From Schumannella soli (lineage in GTDB: Bacteria; Actinomycetota; Actinomycetes; Actinomycetales; Microbacteriaceae): DNA of 64,000 nt. A model generated the notes under the pieces. The model was not told where the DNA came from. It saw nothing but the letters and a program-made list of their open reading frames with translations, and did no database searches. The position numbers and the translations under genes are program-made. The stretch spans positions 599,566 through 663,565 of the forward strand of contig NZ_VHQG01000002.1 of assembly GCF_006517435.1 (NCBI RefSeq), given 5' to 3'. Below are positions 25,820 through 32,871 of this stretch, piece by piece (within the stretch, counting starts at the first letter, position 1; the number at the start of each line of letters is the position of its first letter).

Positions 25820-27510
25820 GCACGCAGTTCCTGGCGTTGGTCGGGCGCACCTCGGCCGTTCTCCACGCGCCGGCGGGCGACTTCCCGCTCGAGGTGCTCG
25901 AGGGATCGACGCTCACTCTCGACGAGGCGTGGTCGCCGTTCGCTCAGGCGACGATCGTGACCGCGGCGGAGTCGCTGAGCGCCCTGTCAACGATCGATCC
26001 GCGGCGCCCGAACGTGCGCATGACGGTCACAGTGTCGCGCAGCTTCTGGGACCGCGACCCGATGGGCGGCTTCGACATCTGGGCGCCAGATGCGACGCTC
26101 GGTTCGGTCGATGCCACCCTCTCGGGAAAGAGCCTCGAGCAGGTCGACCTGCTGTTCGCGCGCCCGCTGTCGACGAGTGAGGGCGTGACGTTCGACTTCG
26201 AGGACGCGTTGACCTTCGACCTCGGTGTGCGTCGCGTGGCCACCGACGAGAAGACTGGCAGGCCGACCCTGACCCTGGCCTCGGATGAGGCGCTGTTGCA
26301 GGACTACCGGCGCATCGAGCCGACCGTCTTCGACCCCGTGCAGCAGCAGCCCGGCGGCGCGGTCTCGCAACCCGGATCCGTGCTCGACGCGGTGAACCGA
26401 GCCCTGGCAGTGGTGGGCGAGCAGATCGGCGACGTGAGCTTCACCGTGCCTATCTCGGTGCTCCACAACCACTCGTTCGAGGTGGACGCCGAGAACTGGC
26501 GACCCCTGGACAGCCGCTTCGCGGTGTCGCAGTCGACCGTGACGTCACGATCCGGCACCGGCTCTCTGCGCGTCGCCTACAACACGGCTATTCCCAGCCT
26601 GCCGTTTCCGGGGACGGCCGTTGTGACTCAGCCCTACTACGACCTGGCGGTCAACGAAGTCAACTTCGGGCAGATGTGGGTCTACACGGCCACGGCCCGA
26701 CAGCTCGCTCTGCGAACGGCCGACCTTGCAACGCTCACCTACGGCACGGACTGGATGGAGGCCGCACCGACGACGGGCTGGCGCCAGATGAGCGCGACGA
26801 TCGTGCCGACGACCCCGCGCGTAGACCTGACCATCTACGACATGACCGGCGGGCCGTCCGGCTCGGTGCTCTACGTCGACGACGTGGTGATCTACCGCGG
26901 CGGATTCACCGACCGTCCCTCGTCCCGCGTGCCGAGCCAAGAGTCGATCAAGTGGGAACCGGGCGTGTCCGCTTGGGACTACATCAAGCCCCTCCTCGAC
27001 ACCTACAACCTCAAGCTGTGGTGCGACGAAAATCGCACCTGGCACCTGACGCGGCTTCGCGAGTACGCGCGCCCGCGCGATACATCCGACTTCCCGAACT
27101 ACCGCGAGCGAGCGGCGCTGAACCTGCGCCGCGACGACCTCACCGAGCTGGGCGTGACCGTCGACCGCGACGCCGACGACTGGTTCGACGCCGCCGCGCT
27201 GACCTACACCTGGACGACCGCCGCCGGCGTCGCACAGACCGCCTACGACACCTTCGCGTTCGAGGGCTGGTCGAAGGCCTACGCCGCCACGATCAACCGC
27301 CCGTTCCCCGGCAAGGGCGCCGCCGAGCAGCTCGTGCGCCGCGCGAGCACTCGCGGGCGTGTCCTCACCGTCACCGGACTGTCCGAATACTCGGCGTTCC
27401 CCGGGATGCGACTTGACCTTCCTGACGACCTCGGGACGGTCGCCGCTGTGGAGTTCAACCTCAGCGATCACACGATGCGCGTCTCGCCGCGCGGATTGGA
27501 GCGGAGCTAA
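25816..27510 (+). CDS. minor tail protein with carbohydrate-binding-like domain
   Basis: 564 residues from the GTG at 25816, overlapping the previous stop. Residues 1-210 are a tail-tip (hub-like) region with LDEAWSPFAQATIV. Residues 215-375 start with NHSFEVDAENW and SGTGSLRVAYNT and continue as a jelly-roll similar to CBM4/9-type carbohydrate-binding modules, which many actinophage minor tail proteins carry. The C-terminal part (WEPGVSAWDYIKPLLDTYNLKLWCDE) resembles baseplate hub repeats. Likely touches the cell surface. Confidence 0.75.
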   Translation: MSTQFLALVGRTSAVLHAPAGDFPLEVLEGSTLTLDEAWSPFAQATIVTAAESLSALSTIDPRRPNVRMTVTVSRSFWDRDPMGGFDIWAPDATLGSVDATLSGKSLEQVDLLFARPLSTSEGVTFDFEDALTFDLGVRRVATDEKTGRPTLTLASDEALLQDYRRIEPTVFDPVQQQPGGAVSQPGSVLDAVNRALAVVGEQIGDVSFTVPISVLHNHSFEVDAENWRPLDSRFAVSQSTVTSRSGTGSLRVAYNTAIPSLPFPGTAVVTQPYYDLAVNEVNFGQMWVYTATARQLALRTADLATLTYGTDWMEAAPTTGWRQMSATIVPTTPRVDLTIYDMTGGPSGSVLYVDDVVIYRGGFTDRPSSRVPSQESIKWEPGVSAWDYIKPLLDTYNLKLWCDENRTWHLTRLREYARPRDTSDFPNYRERAALNLRRDDLTELGVTVDRDADDWFDAAALTYTWTTAAGVAQTAYDTFAFEGWSKAYAATINRPFPGKGAAEQLVRRASTRGRVLTVTGLSEYSAFPGMRLDLPDDLGTVAAVEFNLSDHTMRVSPRGLERS

Positions 27511-28124
27511 TGCCTGACTGGGACAGCTCACAGCCCTGGCCGGGCATCGCCGCGGCCCTGAACAACTACCGGGTGCGCACCTACCGACCGACCGGCTTCG
27601 CCGAGCTGGCCGGGTACACCTCCGTCGAGCCGGGCGCACTGGCGATCCTGCGCGACAGCGGGGCGGAGTTCGTCTACTACGGCGGTTGGAAGCAGACCGG
27701 CCCGGCGTTCCTCGCGAGCGTCGCGGCACGCAACACCTACTTCGCCGCGGCCGGCGGGGTCTACCTCGTGGCCGGCGCGACGGCCCGGATCGGGGCGGTG
27801 CTCTACGAGTATTCGGGCACGGTCTGGGTGCAGCGCGGCGCAGCATCCGGTCAGCCCTTCGCGATGCAGGCGGGGAACCTGTCGGCGGCGCTGAACACGA
27901 CCGGCGTGCTCAACGTCGCGTTTCTGCCGGGCCGCTTCGCCGCCGCGCCCATCGTGACCGTCACCCTGGGTAACTTCGTCGCGAACGGGCAGGTTGTCGT
28001 CGACACAATCACGACGAGCGGCTGCCGAATCCTGACATTCAACGTCTCGACCGGCAGCTCCATCGCGGGTCTCGCCGTGCGCTGGCAGGCCGTGCAGATG
28101 CTGCCGGGGTCGGGAGAGGGGTGA
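27510..28124 (+). CDS. tail-tip receptor-binding-like protein
   Basis: 204 residues; the ATG shares its A with the previous TAA stop. N-terminal half contains YRPTGFAELAGYTSVEPGALAILRDSGAEFVYYGGW, a short beta/anchor region. The C-terminal half (LNTTGVLNVAFLPGRFAAAPIVTVTLGNF, then GLAVRWQAVQML) is a beta-sandwich resembling an H-type lectin domain. Last structural gene of the phage, so it may decide host range. Confidence 0.65.
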   Translation: MPDWDSSQPWPGIAAALNNYRVRTYRPTGFAELAGYTSVEPGALAILRDSGAEFVYYGGWKQTGPAFLASVAARNTYFAAAGGVYLVAGATARIGAVLYEYSGTVWVQRGAASGQPFAMQAGNLSAALNTTGVLNVAFLPGRFAAAPIVTVTLGNFVANGQVVVDTITTSGCRILTFNVSTGSSIAGLAVRWQAVQMLPGSGEG

Positions 28125-28163
28125 GAATCCGGAAATGTCGGAGGCGTTCGCTATCGTCCGGTT

Positions 28164-28988
28164 ATGGACAACGGCGACGGCACGGTCACGTTCACGGCAA
28201 CCTCGTGGCACGACTCGATCTTGCCGCAGCCTCTGCGATTCGCTCCGCCGTTCGCAGACCTATCACCGAACCCGGAATCGCAGTCGCGCTTCTGGCAGTT
28301 CATGCGCTACGCCTTCGATCTTCCGGACCCGGCTCGATTCCCACCCTTCACGGAGGCGCCCGCCGCTCGCGACCTACGGGCGATTGACCGATTCATTCAG
28401 TCTGCTCGAGAACTCGCGACGTACTCGGCGCTTTCTGGGGAGGCATCGGTCTCGTACAGTTTCGCCGACGGCAAGGGCGAGTTCACCTCCTCGTTTGGCC
28501 CGCCGGAGGCGCTACGGGGCACAACGGTGCTGTTTCGCCAGCTTTACGCGGGCAGCGACGACAAGGGCAATTTCAGGGCGATGCTGGCAATCCTCAGCGA
28601 GGCGCATAAGCGGGACACCGGCCGGGACTTCGATCTGCGAGCTGACATCTTGCGCGACTGGCGGAAGGCCCACGGTGCGCTCATGCAAGAGGTGATCACG
28701 GTGATCGTGGACAAAGCGGTGCTTGCTCGGGAGGGCGCCCATCCCGATGTGTTCGAGATGATCCCCGACCTGGGCGTGCGCCCTACCGAAGTTATCTCGA
28801 ATCACTTCTACGGCGACCTGATCCACTGGGGCAAGAGCGCTGGCAGGCTCGAGACGCTCCGAGAGCAAAGCGCCATGATGGCGGACATCGACAAATTCCG
28901 CTTCATCGGTGCGATGGGCGGCCTCGCTTACTTCTACATGGGGTGGGCGATACTGCTCGCCGCGGCCTTTCGGCGCCCGCTCGAATAG
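28164..28988 (+). CDS. accessory phage protein of unknown function with C-terminal membrane span
   Basis: 274 residues. I do not recognise it. The N-terminal half has aromatic residues and no clear motif; residues 140-240 are helical (FRAMLAILSEAHKR, LRADILRDWRKAHGALMQEVITVIVDKAVLAREG); the C-terminus FIGAMGGLAYFYMGWAILLAAAF is a membrane span, so the protein probably faces the cytoplasm. It follows the tail genes after 39 bp without overlap, and its base use is less GC-biased than the rest. This fits a moron expressed in the lysogen, for example for superinfection exclusion or host conversion; not proven. Confidence 0.7.
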   Translation: MDNGDGTVTFTATSWHDSILPQPLRFAPPFADLSPNPESQSRFWQFMRYAFDLPDPARFPPFTEAPAARDLRAIDRFIQSARELATYSALSGEASVSYSFADGKGEFTSSFGPPEALRGTTVLFRQLYAGSDDKGNFRAMLAILSEAHKRDTGRDFDLRADILRDWRKAHGALMQEVITVIVDKAVLAREGAHPDVFEMIPDLGVRPTEVISNHFYGDLIHWGKSAGRLETLREQSAMMADIDKFRFIGAMGGLAYFYMGWAILLAAAFRRPLE

Positions 28989-29011
28989 GAGACGGAGCGC
29001 CGGGCCTCCGG

Positions 29012-29260
29012 CTATCCGCGTGGTCGCCGGTGGATGTACATCCAGTCAACGCCGCCCACCACGAGCCCGGCGATGAAAATCAGCGAGCCCCAGAAACCCG
29101 CGCCGATCGCGACCGGCAGGCTCACACCAGTGAAGCCGAGGAAGAGCGCGAGGAGCTAGAGCACCAGGCCGATGCCGATCATCCATCCCGTCCACGGGTT
29201 CACCGCGGCGTTGGGGTCTTCGGCGGGCGCGGCCGGGCGGGGATTCGGAGAGTTCGTCAT
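29012..29260 (-). pseudogene. two-span small membrane protein gene broken by an amber codon
   Basis: Minus-strand frame from ATG 29260 (AAGGTG ribosome binding site) to TAG at 29012. Codon 35 is an in-frame TAG (29156-29158). Without it the product would be 81 residues with spans WMIGIGLVL-LLALFLGFTGV and GFWGSLIFIAGLVVGGVDWMYIH, and a basic tail RRPRG. The frame continues perfectly after the stop, so a single substitution is likely, or the stop is read through. It is the only rightward-end gene on the minus strand. Holin-like size and topology are compatible but not specific. Confidence 0.6.
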
Positions 29261-29308
29261 GTTCACACCTTAGGGTTAGGGTCGGATGCGCTAGTACGCA
29301 TTTCTGTC

Positions 29309-29313
29309 TTGCC
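29309..29313 (+). other. attR core
   Basis: TTGCC in the context TCTGTC-TTGCC-GGGCAT. The left flank is phage, the right flank resumes tadA in the proper frame (codon CCG is rebuilt from both sides). Confidence 0.8.
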
Positions 29314-29656
29314 GGGCATGTGCTCGATCCACGCCAACAGCGCGGCGGATGCGGTGGTCAAGCTGTCGACGCTGCCGCTGCTGGCGGGGCGCAACATCGA
29401 CTCGGGGTTCGTCGTGCCGACGGTCGCGGGCAGCATCGATCTGGTCGTGCACTGCGAGCTCGAGCGCGGCGGACGGCGGCGCATCGCCGAGATCGTCGCC
29501 CCGACCGGGGCCGTCGCCGGGGCGACGGTGCCCTCCACTCCGTTGTTCCGCTCGGCTGGCGGGGCGCTCGTGGCGACCGGCGGACTGCCGCAGCGTGGCG
29601 AGAAGTTCGCGCGTCTCGGCATCGATCCGCGCAGCCTTCTCGAGGGGGCGCGATGA
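29314..29656 (+). pseudogene. tadA: tadA/cpaF secretion ATPase, 3' part
   Basis: Last 114 codons of the ATPase whose 5' part is at 12106-12992. It begins exactly at the conserved GMCSIHANSA His box and continues with VVKLSTLPLLAGRNI and IDLVVHCELERGGRRRIAEIV. No start codon or ribosome binding site of its own is placed sensibly, so in the lysogen it should be silent. Its stop overlaps the tadB ATG by 4 bp, so loss of tadA translation may also reduce tadB and tadC. Confidence 0.9.
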
Positions 29657-30516
29657 CGGTCGCCCTGGGTCTGCTTCTCGGGGTCGGCCTGCTGCTGGTC
29701 GCCTCCCCGCTGCTGTGGCCGACGGCGGAACGGGCGCCGCGTGCGGAATCGCGTGCCGGCCGAGCACTGCGCGAGCGGCTCGTGCAGGCGGGGCTCAGCG
29801 ACCTGCACCCGGCGGTGCTCATCGTGCTGTGCGTGCTGGCCGGCGTCGCGAGTGCCGCGGTCGTGTTCGCCATCGCGCCGGTCGCGGCGCTGGCGCTCGT
29901 CGGCGGCCTCGTCGGGGCCGTCGTGCCTCTGCTGCTGCTCGGCTGGCGCGCCCGGCGTCGGCGACGGGCGACCCGCATCGTGTGGCCCGACGTCGTCGAC
30001 AACCTGGTCTCGGCGGTGCGGGCCGGCATGTCGCTGCCCGAGGCGGTCGCCGAGCTGGGACGCAGCGGGCCGATGGCGACGCGCGCCGCGTTCGCCGCCG
30101 CCGACCGCGAGCTGCAGGCGAGCGGCGACATCGGCATCGCCTTCGACGGACTGAAAGCGCGCCTCGCCGACCCGGTGGCGGACCGCATCGTCGAGACCCT
30201 CCGCATGGCGCGCGAGGTCGGCGGCACCGAGCTCACGGCGGTGCTGCGCGGACTCGCCGGCTACCTCCGCCAGGATGCCGCCCTCCGGTCGGAGGTCGAA
30301 GCTCGGCAGTCGTGGGTCAAGAACGCGGCGCGGCTCGGGGTCGCCGCCCCGTGGATCGTGCTGCTCCTGCTCGCGACCCGTCCCGAGGCGGTGCGGGCCT
30401 ACGACTCGCCGCTGGGAGCGGCGCTGCTCGTGAGCGGATTCCTCGTGTCGATCGTGGCCTACCGGATCATGATCGCGGTCGGCCGGCTGCCCGAAGAGCG
30501 GCGGTGGTTCGGGTGA
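29653..30516 (+). CDS. tadB: TadB inner-membrane platform protein of the Tad pilus
   Basis: 287 residues. Type II secretion F-domain protein; with TadC it forms the membrane platform that the ATPase works on. N-terminal spans (LGLLLGVGLLLVASPLLW; VLIVLCVLAGVASAAVVFAI and VGGLVGAVVPLLLLGW), a cytoplasmic helical domain with VDNLVSAVRAGMSLPEAVAEL and TLRMAREVGGTELTAVLRGLA, and C-terminal spans. ATGA overlap with tadA and GTGA overlap with tadC show a coupled operon. Confidence 0.9.
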   Translation: MTVALGLLLGVGLLLVASPLLWPTAERAPRAESRAGRALRERLVQAGLSDLHPAVLIVLCVLAGVASAAVVFAIAPVAALALVGGLVGAVVPLLLLGWRARRRRRATRIVWPDVVDNLVSAVRAGMSLPEAVAELGRSGPMATRAAFAAADRELQASGDIGIAFDGLKARLADPVADRIVETLRMAREVGGTELTAVLRGLAGYLRQDAALRSEVEARQSWVKNAARLGVAAPWIVLLLLATRPEAVRAYDSPLGAALLVSGFLVSIVAYRIMIAVGRLPEERRWFG

Positions 30517-31451
30517 GCGCGGCGATCGCGTGGGCCGTTCCGGCCGGGATCGTCCTCGGGCTCGGTCTGTGGGTGCTCTCGAGTCTCGTGCCTCGCCTGC
30601 GCGGACCCCGCCTGGTCGACCGGGTCGCGCCCTTCGTCCTCGACGTCTCCGCCGATGCCCGCGAGCTCGTCGCCCGCCGGCCGGCGGAACCGAGCCCCGT
30701 GTTCGGCGCGCTCGCCGGCTCGCTCGCGCGACCGGCGCGTGCGGCGGTGTCGCGCATCCTCGGCGGCGACGAGCTGATCGCTCGGCGACTGCGACAGGCG
30801 GGGCGCGACGATGAGGTCGAGCGGTTCCGCTCGCGCCAGCTTCTCGCCGCCCTCGCGGGGGCGCTGCTCGGCGCGGTGATCGCGGCGCTGGGCATCCGGG
30901 CCGGAACCCTGCCGGTCGTGCTGGCCGCCGCGATCATCGTGGTGGGCGCCGCGCTCGGCCTGCTCGCTCCCGAGCAGCTGCTCGCCCGCGCCGCGCGCCG
31001 TCGCGGCGCCCGCATCTCGGAGGAGCTGCCGACGGTTCTCGAGTTCCTCACCCTCTCGCTGGCGGCCGGCGAGGGCCTCGCGGATGCGCTGCGCCGCGTC
31101 GCCCGTGCCGGCAACGGCGAACTGGCGCGCGAACTCGGCCGCGTGATCGCCGAGGTGAACAGCGGCATCCCGCTGGCGACCGCGTTGACCCGTGCCGCGC
31201 GCACTCTCGACGTCGCCTCCTTCGCCCGCACCGTCGACCAGCTCGTGCCCGCACTCGATCGCGGAACCCCGCTCGTCGAGGTGCTGCGCGCCCAGGCTCA
31301 GGACGTGCGCGGCGAGGCCCAGCGCGCCCTCATCGAATCGGCCGGCAAGAAGGAGGTCGCGATGCTCGTCCCGCTCGTGTTCCTGATCCTGCCCGTCACC
31401 GTGCTTTTCGCGATCTTCCCCGGAATCCTGGTGCTGGAGCTCGGATTCTGA
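30513..31451 (+). CDS. tadC: TadC inner-membrane platform protein of the Tad pilus
   Basis: 312 residues from a GTG overlapping the tadB stop. Same F-domain family as TadB: two hydrophobic spans around residues 110-150, then EELPTVLEFLTLSLAAGEGLADALRRVAR and the second helical repeat TVDQLVPALDRGTPLVEVLRAQAQDVR, and a final span VAMLVPLVFLILPVTVLFAIFPG. The next tad genes are 5 kb downstream, so the operon appears split here. Confidence 0.9.
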   Translation: MSAAIAWAVPAGIVLGLGLWVLSSLVPRLRGPRLVDRVAPFVLDVSADARELVARRPAEPSPVFGALAGSLARPARAAVSRILGGDELIARRLRQAGRDDEVERFRSRQLLAALAGALLGAVIAALGIRAGTLPVVLAAAIIVVGAALGLLAPEQLLARAARRRGARISEELPTVLEFLTLSLAAGEGLADALRRVARAGNGELARELGRVIAEVNSGIPLATALTRAARTLDVASFARTVDQLVPALDRGTPLVEVLRAQAQDVRGEAQRALIESAGKKEVAMLVPLVFLILPVTVLFAIFPGILVLELGF

Positions 31452-31574
31452 GTCGACGGCCTGGAGCAGCGCGTCTCGGTTGTCAGCGCCGACGTGGCTC
31501 GCGACGTGCACGCGACCGAGGCTTCCGGGAGCTACTGTGAGACGACGATTCGTCACGAGATTCGGAGCCCGCCG

Positions 31575-32180
31575 ATGAAGTCAGTCAGACGCATCGACGG
31601 CGATCCGCGTCGCGTCCTCGGCGTCGCGATCATCGCAGCGCTTCTGACGCTGTCGGGCTGCAGCGCGACAGCGGGCTCGGCGACGGATACGACTCACAAG
31701 CCCGCGGCACACACCCCGACGACGAAGCAGACCGCGGCGAGCTATACGACGCAGACCACGTCCGAAGGTCACCTCTACACCGACGCACTCGCGGGGTACG
31801 CCGTCGCCTACCCCGGAGAACCCGAGGTCAAGCCTCTGGCGATCGAGGGGACTGACCGTCTTGCGAACTTCGCCGCTTACGGCGACGAGACCATCACCGT
31901 GTTCGGCTCCCGAGGTGAGGTGCGCGATTCACCGCCGGACCTCCACGGCGAGCTGCTCGGATGGCTCCAGTCTGTGGACACCTCGGGGCAGATCGGTGCC
32001 AGCAGTGACATCCTCGGCGGACTCCCCGCTCTGCGCGCGGACTTCACCGCGACGAGCGGCGAGGTCGGCGAGACCATGGTCGCCAGCGACGGCGACACCT
32101 TCTTCCAGCTCATCGCGGTGGGAGGAACGCCGGAGCAGCGACAGGCTTTCTTCGGTTCCTTCCGTCAGGTCGACGGATAG
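31575..32180 (+). CDS. putative lipoprotein
   Basis: 201 residues from ATG 31575, chosen because it places a normal signal peptide: RR-rich start, hydrophobic VLGVAIIAALLTLSGC with lipobox LSGC. A Thr/Ala-rich linker follows, then a mixed alpha/beta domain starting LYTDALAGYAVAYPGEPEV and ending TFFQLIAVGGTPEQRQAFFGSF, a pattern seen in several uncharacterised actinobacterial surface lipoproteins. Specific role unknown. First gene of the 5 kb block that separates tadC from the prepilin gene. Confidence 0.75.
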   Translation: MKSVRRIDGDPRRVLGVAIIAALLTLSGCSATAGSATDTTHKPAAHTPTTKQTAASYTTQTTSEGHLYTDALAGYAVAYPGEPEVKPLAIEGTDRLANFAAYGDETITVFGSRGEVRDSPPDLHGELLGWLQSVDTSGQIGASSDILGGLPALRADFTATSGEVGETMVASDGDTFFQLIAVGGTPEQRQAFFGSFRQVDG

Positions 32181-32193
32181 GTCACGGGGTACT

Positions 32194-32210
32194 CGACGAC
32201 GGGGTCGTCG
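32194..32210. terminator. hairpin between convergent genes
   Basis: CGACGAC-GGG-GTCGTCG, a perfect 7-bp stem with a 3-nt loop between the lipoprotein and DUF1697 genes. No T-run is present; it may end transcription from either side. Confidence 0.4.
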
Positions 32211-32262
32211 CCGCGATCGCGGAGGGCGAGCGTCCTCGTGATCTCGGGGGTCGGGTCGCTGT

Positions 32263-32811
32263 CTAGGCGAGCCGCCCGAGCAGGCGCTGGAGGGTCGGGA
32301 AGCCGCGGGAGGTCGCGGGGCCGCCCGTCACGCGCTCGATCACCGGGGTTGCGTTGCTCTCGCGGTCGCGCTCGTTCTCGAGCACCGTCCAGCCGAGGCC
32401 GCTGGACACGATCCGACAGCGGCGGTGCGCCGCCTCCCGCGTCACCGCGGGAGCGGCGGAGTCGATGACACCGCCGCCGTGCAGGGTCAGCTCGCGTCGA
32501 TCCCACGCCGGCCCGGTCGCGTCGGCAGCGAGGATGCGGACGAGGTCGTCCGACGGCACCGCGAACGCCTCCCGCTCGAGCCCCGTACGCGCCGCCAGCG
32601 CCTGCATCGCCAGCTCAAGCACCTCCGCGGCGGGGCCCGCGCTCGCACCGGTGCCCGCATCCGTCTCCCACTCGACCACGAGAGTCCCGTTGCTCTGGAA
32701 CGATCCGGCGTCCGCGAAGCCCGCGTCGGCGAAGGCGCCGACGAGATCGGCCGTCGAAGGATGACCCCGCTGGCCCACGTTGACGTTGCGCACGAAGACG
32801 ATCTGCTGCAC
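32263..32811 (-). CDS. DUF1697 family protein
   Basis: 182 residues from a GTG. The start QQIVFVRNVNVGQRG, the FADAGSFQSNGTLVVEW strand and the C-terminal ATSRGFPTLQRL segment correspond to the DUF1697 pattern (FLRGINVGG, TYIQSGNVVF, ATTRNWNTVxKL). The function of the family is not established. A TAGGGT box 6 nt before the start suggests a leaderless mRNA. It is divergent from the ClC gene with a 60-bp gap holding both -10 boxes. Confidence 0.8.
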   Translation of the reverse strand: MQQIVFVRNVNVGQRGHPSTADLVGAFADAGFADAGSFQSNGTLVVEWETDAGTGASAGPAAEVLELAMQALAARTGLEREAFAVPSDDLVRILAADATGPAWDRRELTLHGGGVIDSAAPAVTREAAHRRCRIVSSGLGWTVLENERDRESNATPVIERVTGGPATSRGFPTLQRLLGRLA

Positions 32812-32817
32812 GCCGCC

Positions 32818-32823
32818 ACCCTA
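32818..32823 (-). promoter_or_regulatory. -10 box of DUF1697 gene, probable leaderless start
   Basis: TAGGGT on the minus strand ends 6 nt before the GTG start. Confidence 0.45.
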
Positions 32824-32859
32824 GGTGCGGCTCCCGACATGCGCCCTCTCGGCGGCTAC

Positions 32860-32865
32860 TAGCCT
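32860..32865 (+). promoter_or_regulatory. -10 box of ClC gene, probable leaderless start
   Basis: TAGCCT ends 6 nt before the GTG start at 32872; no ribosome binding site lies between. Confidence 0.5.
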
Positions 32866-32871
32866 CGTCTC

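Larger units (their letters stand above)
12988..29313 (+). mobile_element. 16.3 kb serine-integrase prophage inserted in tadA
   Basis: Boundaries are set by the tadA coding sequence: host codons end at TTGCC (12988-12992) and resume after TTGCC (29309-29313), so the unit length is 16,321 bp. Order: integrase, AAA ATPase, iteron-like array, zinc proteins, HNH, terminase, portal, protease-capsid, connectors, tail tube, tape measure, tail tip, accessory gene, small membrane gene. Most genes overlap by 1-4 bp. No lysis genes, repressor or tail-chaperone frameshift are visible. From memory, tailed phages this small exist among Arthrobacter and Microbacterium phages (about 15-17 kb). Confidence 0.93.

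Noticed and set aside
29270-29281. Two TTAGGG units resembling telomere repeats near attR
   Set aside because: Only two copies, which occurs by chance; no other telomere-like feature.
28943-29656. Open frame joining phage right-end DNA to the tadA C-terminus, with ATG at 28943
   Set aside because: The upstream part is antisense to the small membrane gene and GC-rich without any motif; no ribosome binding site. A real fusion product is unlikely.
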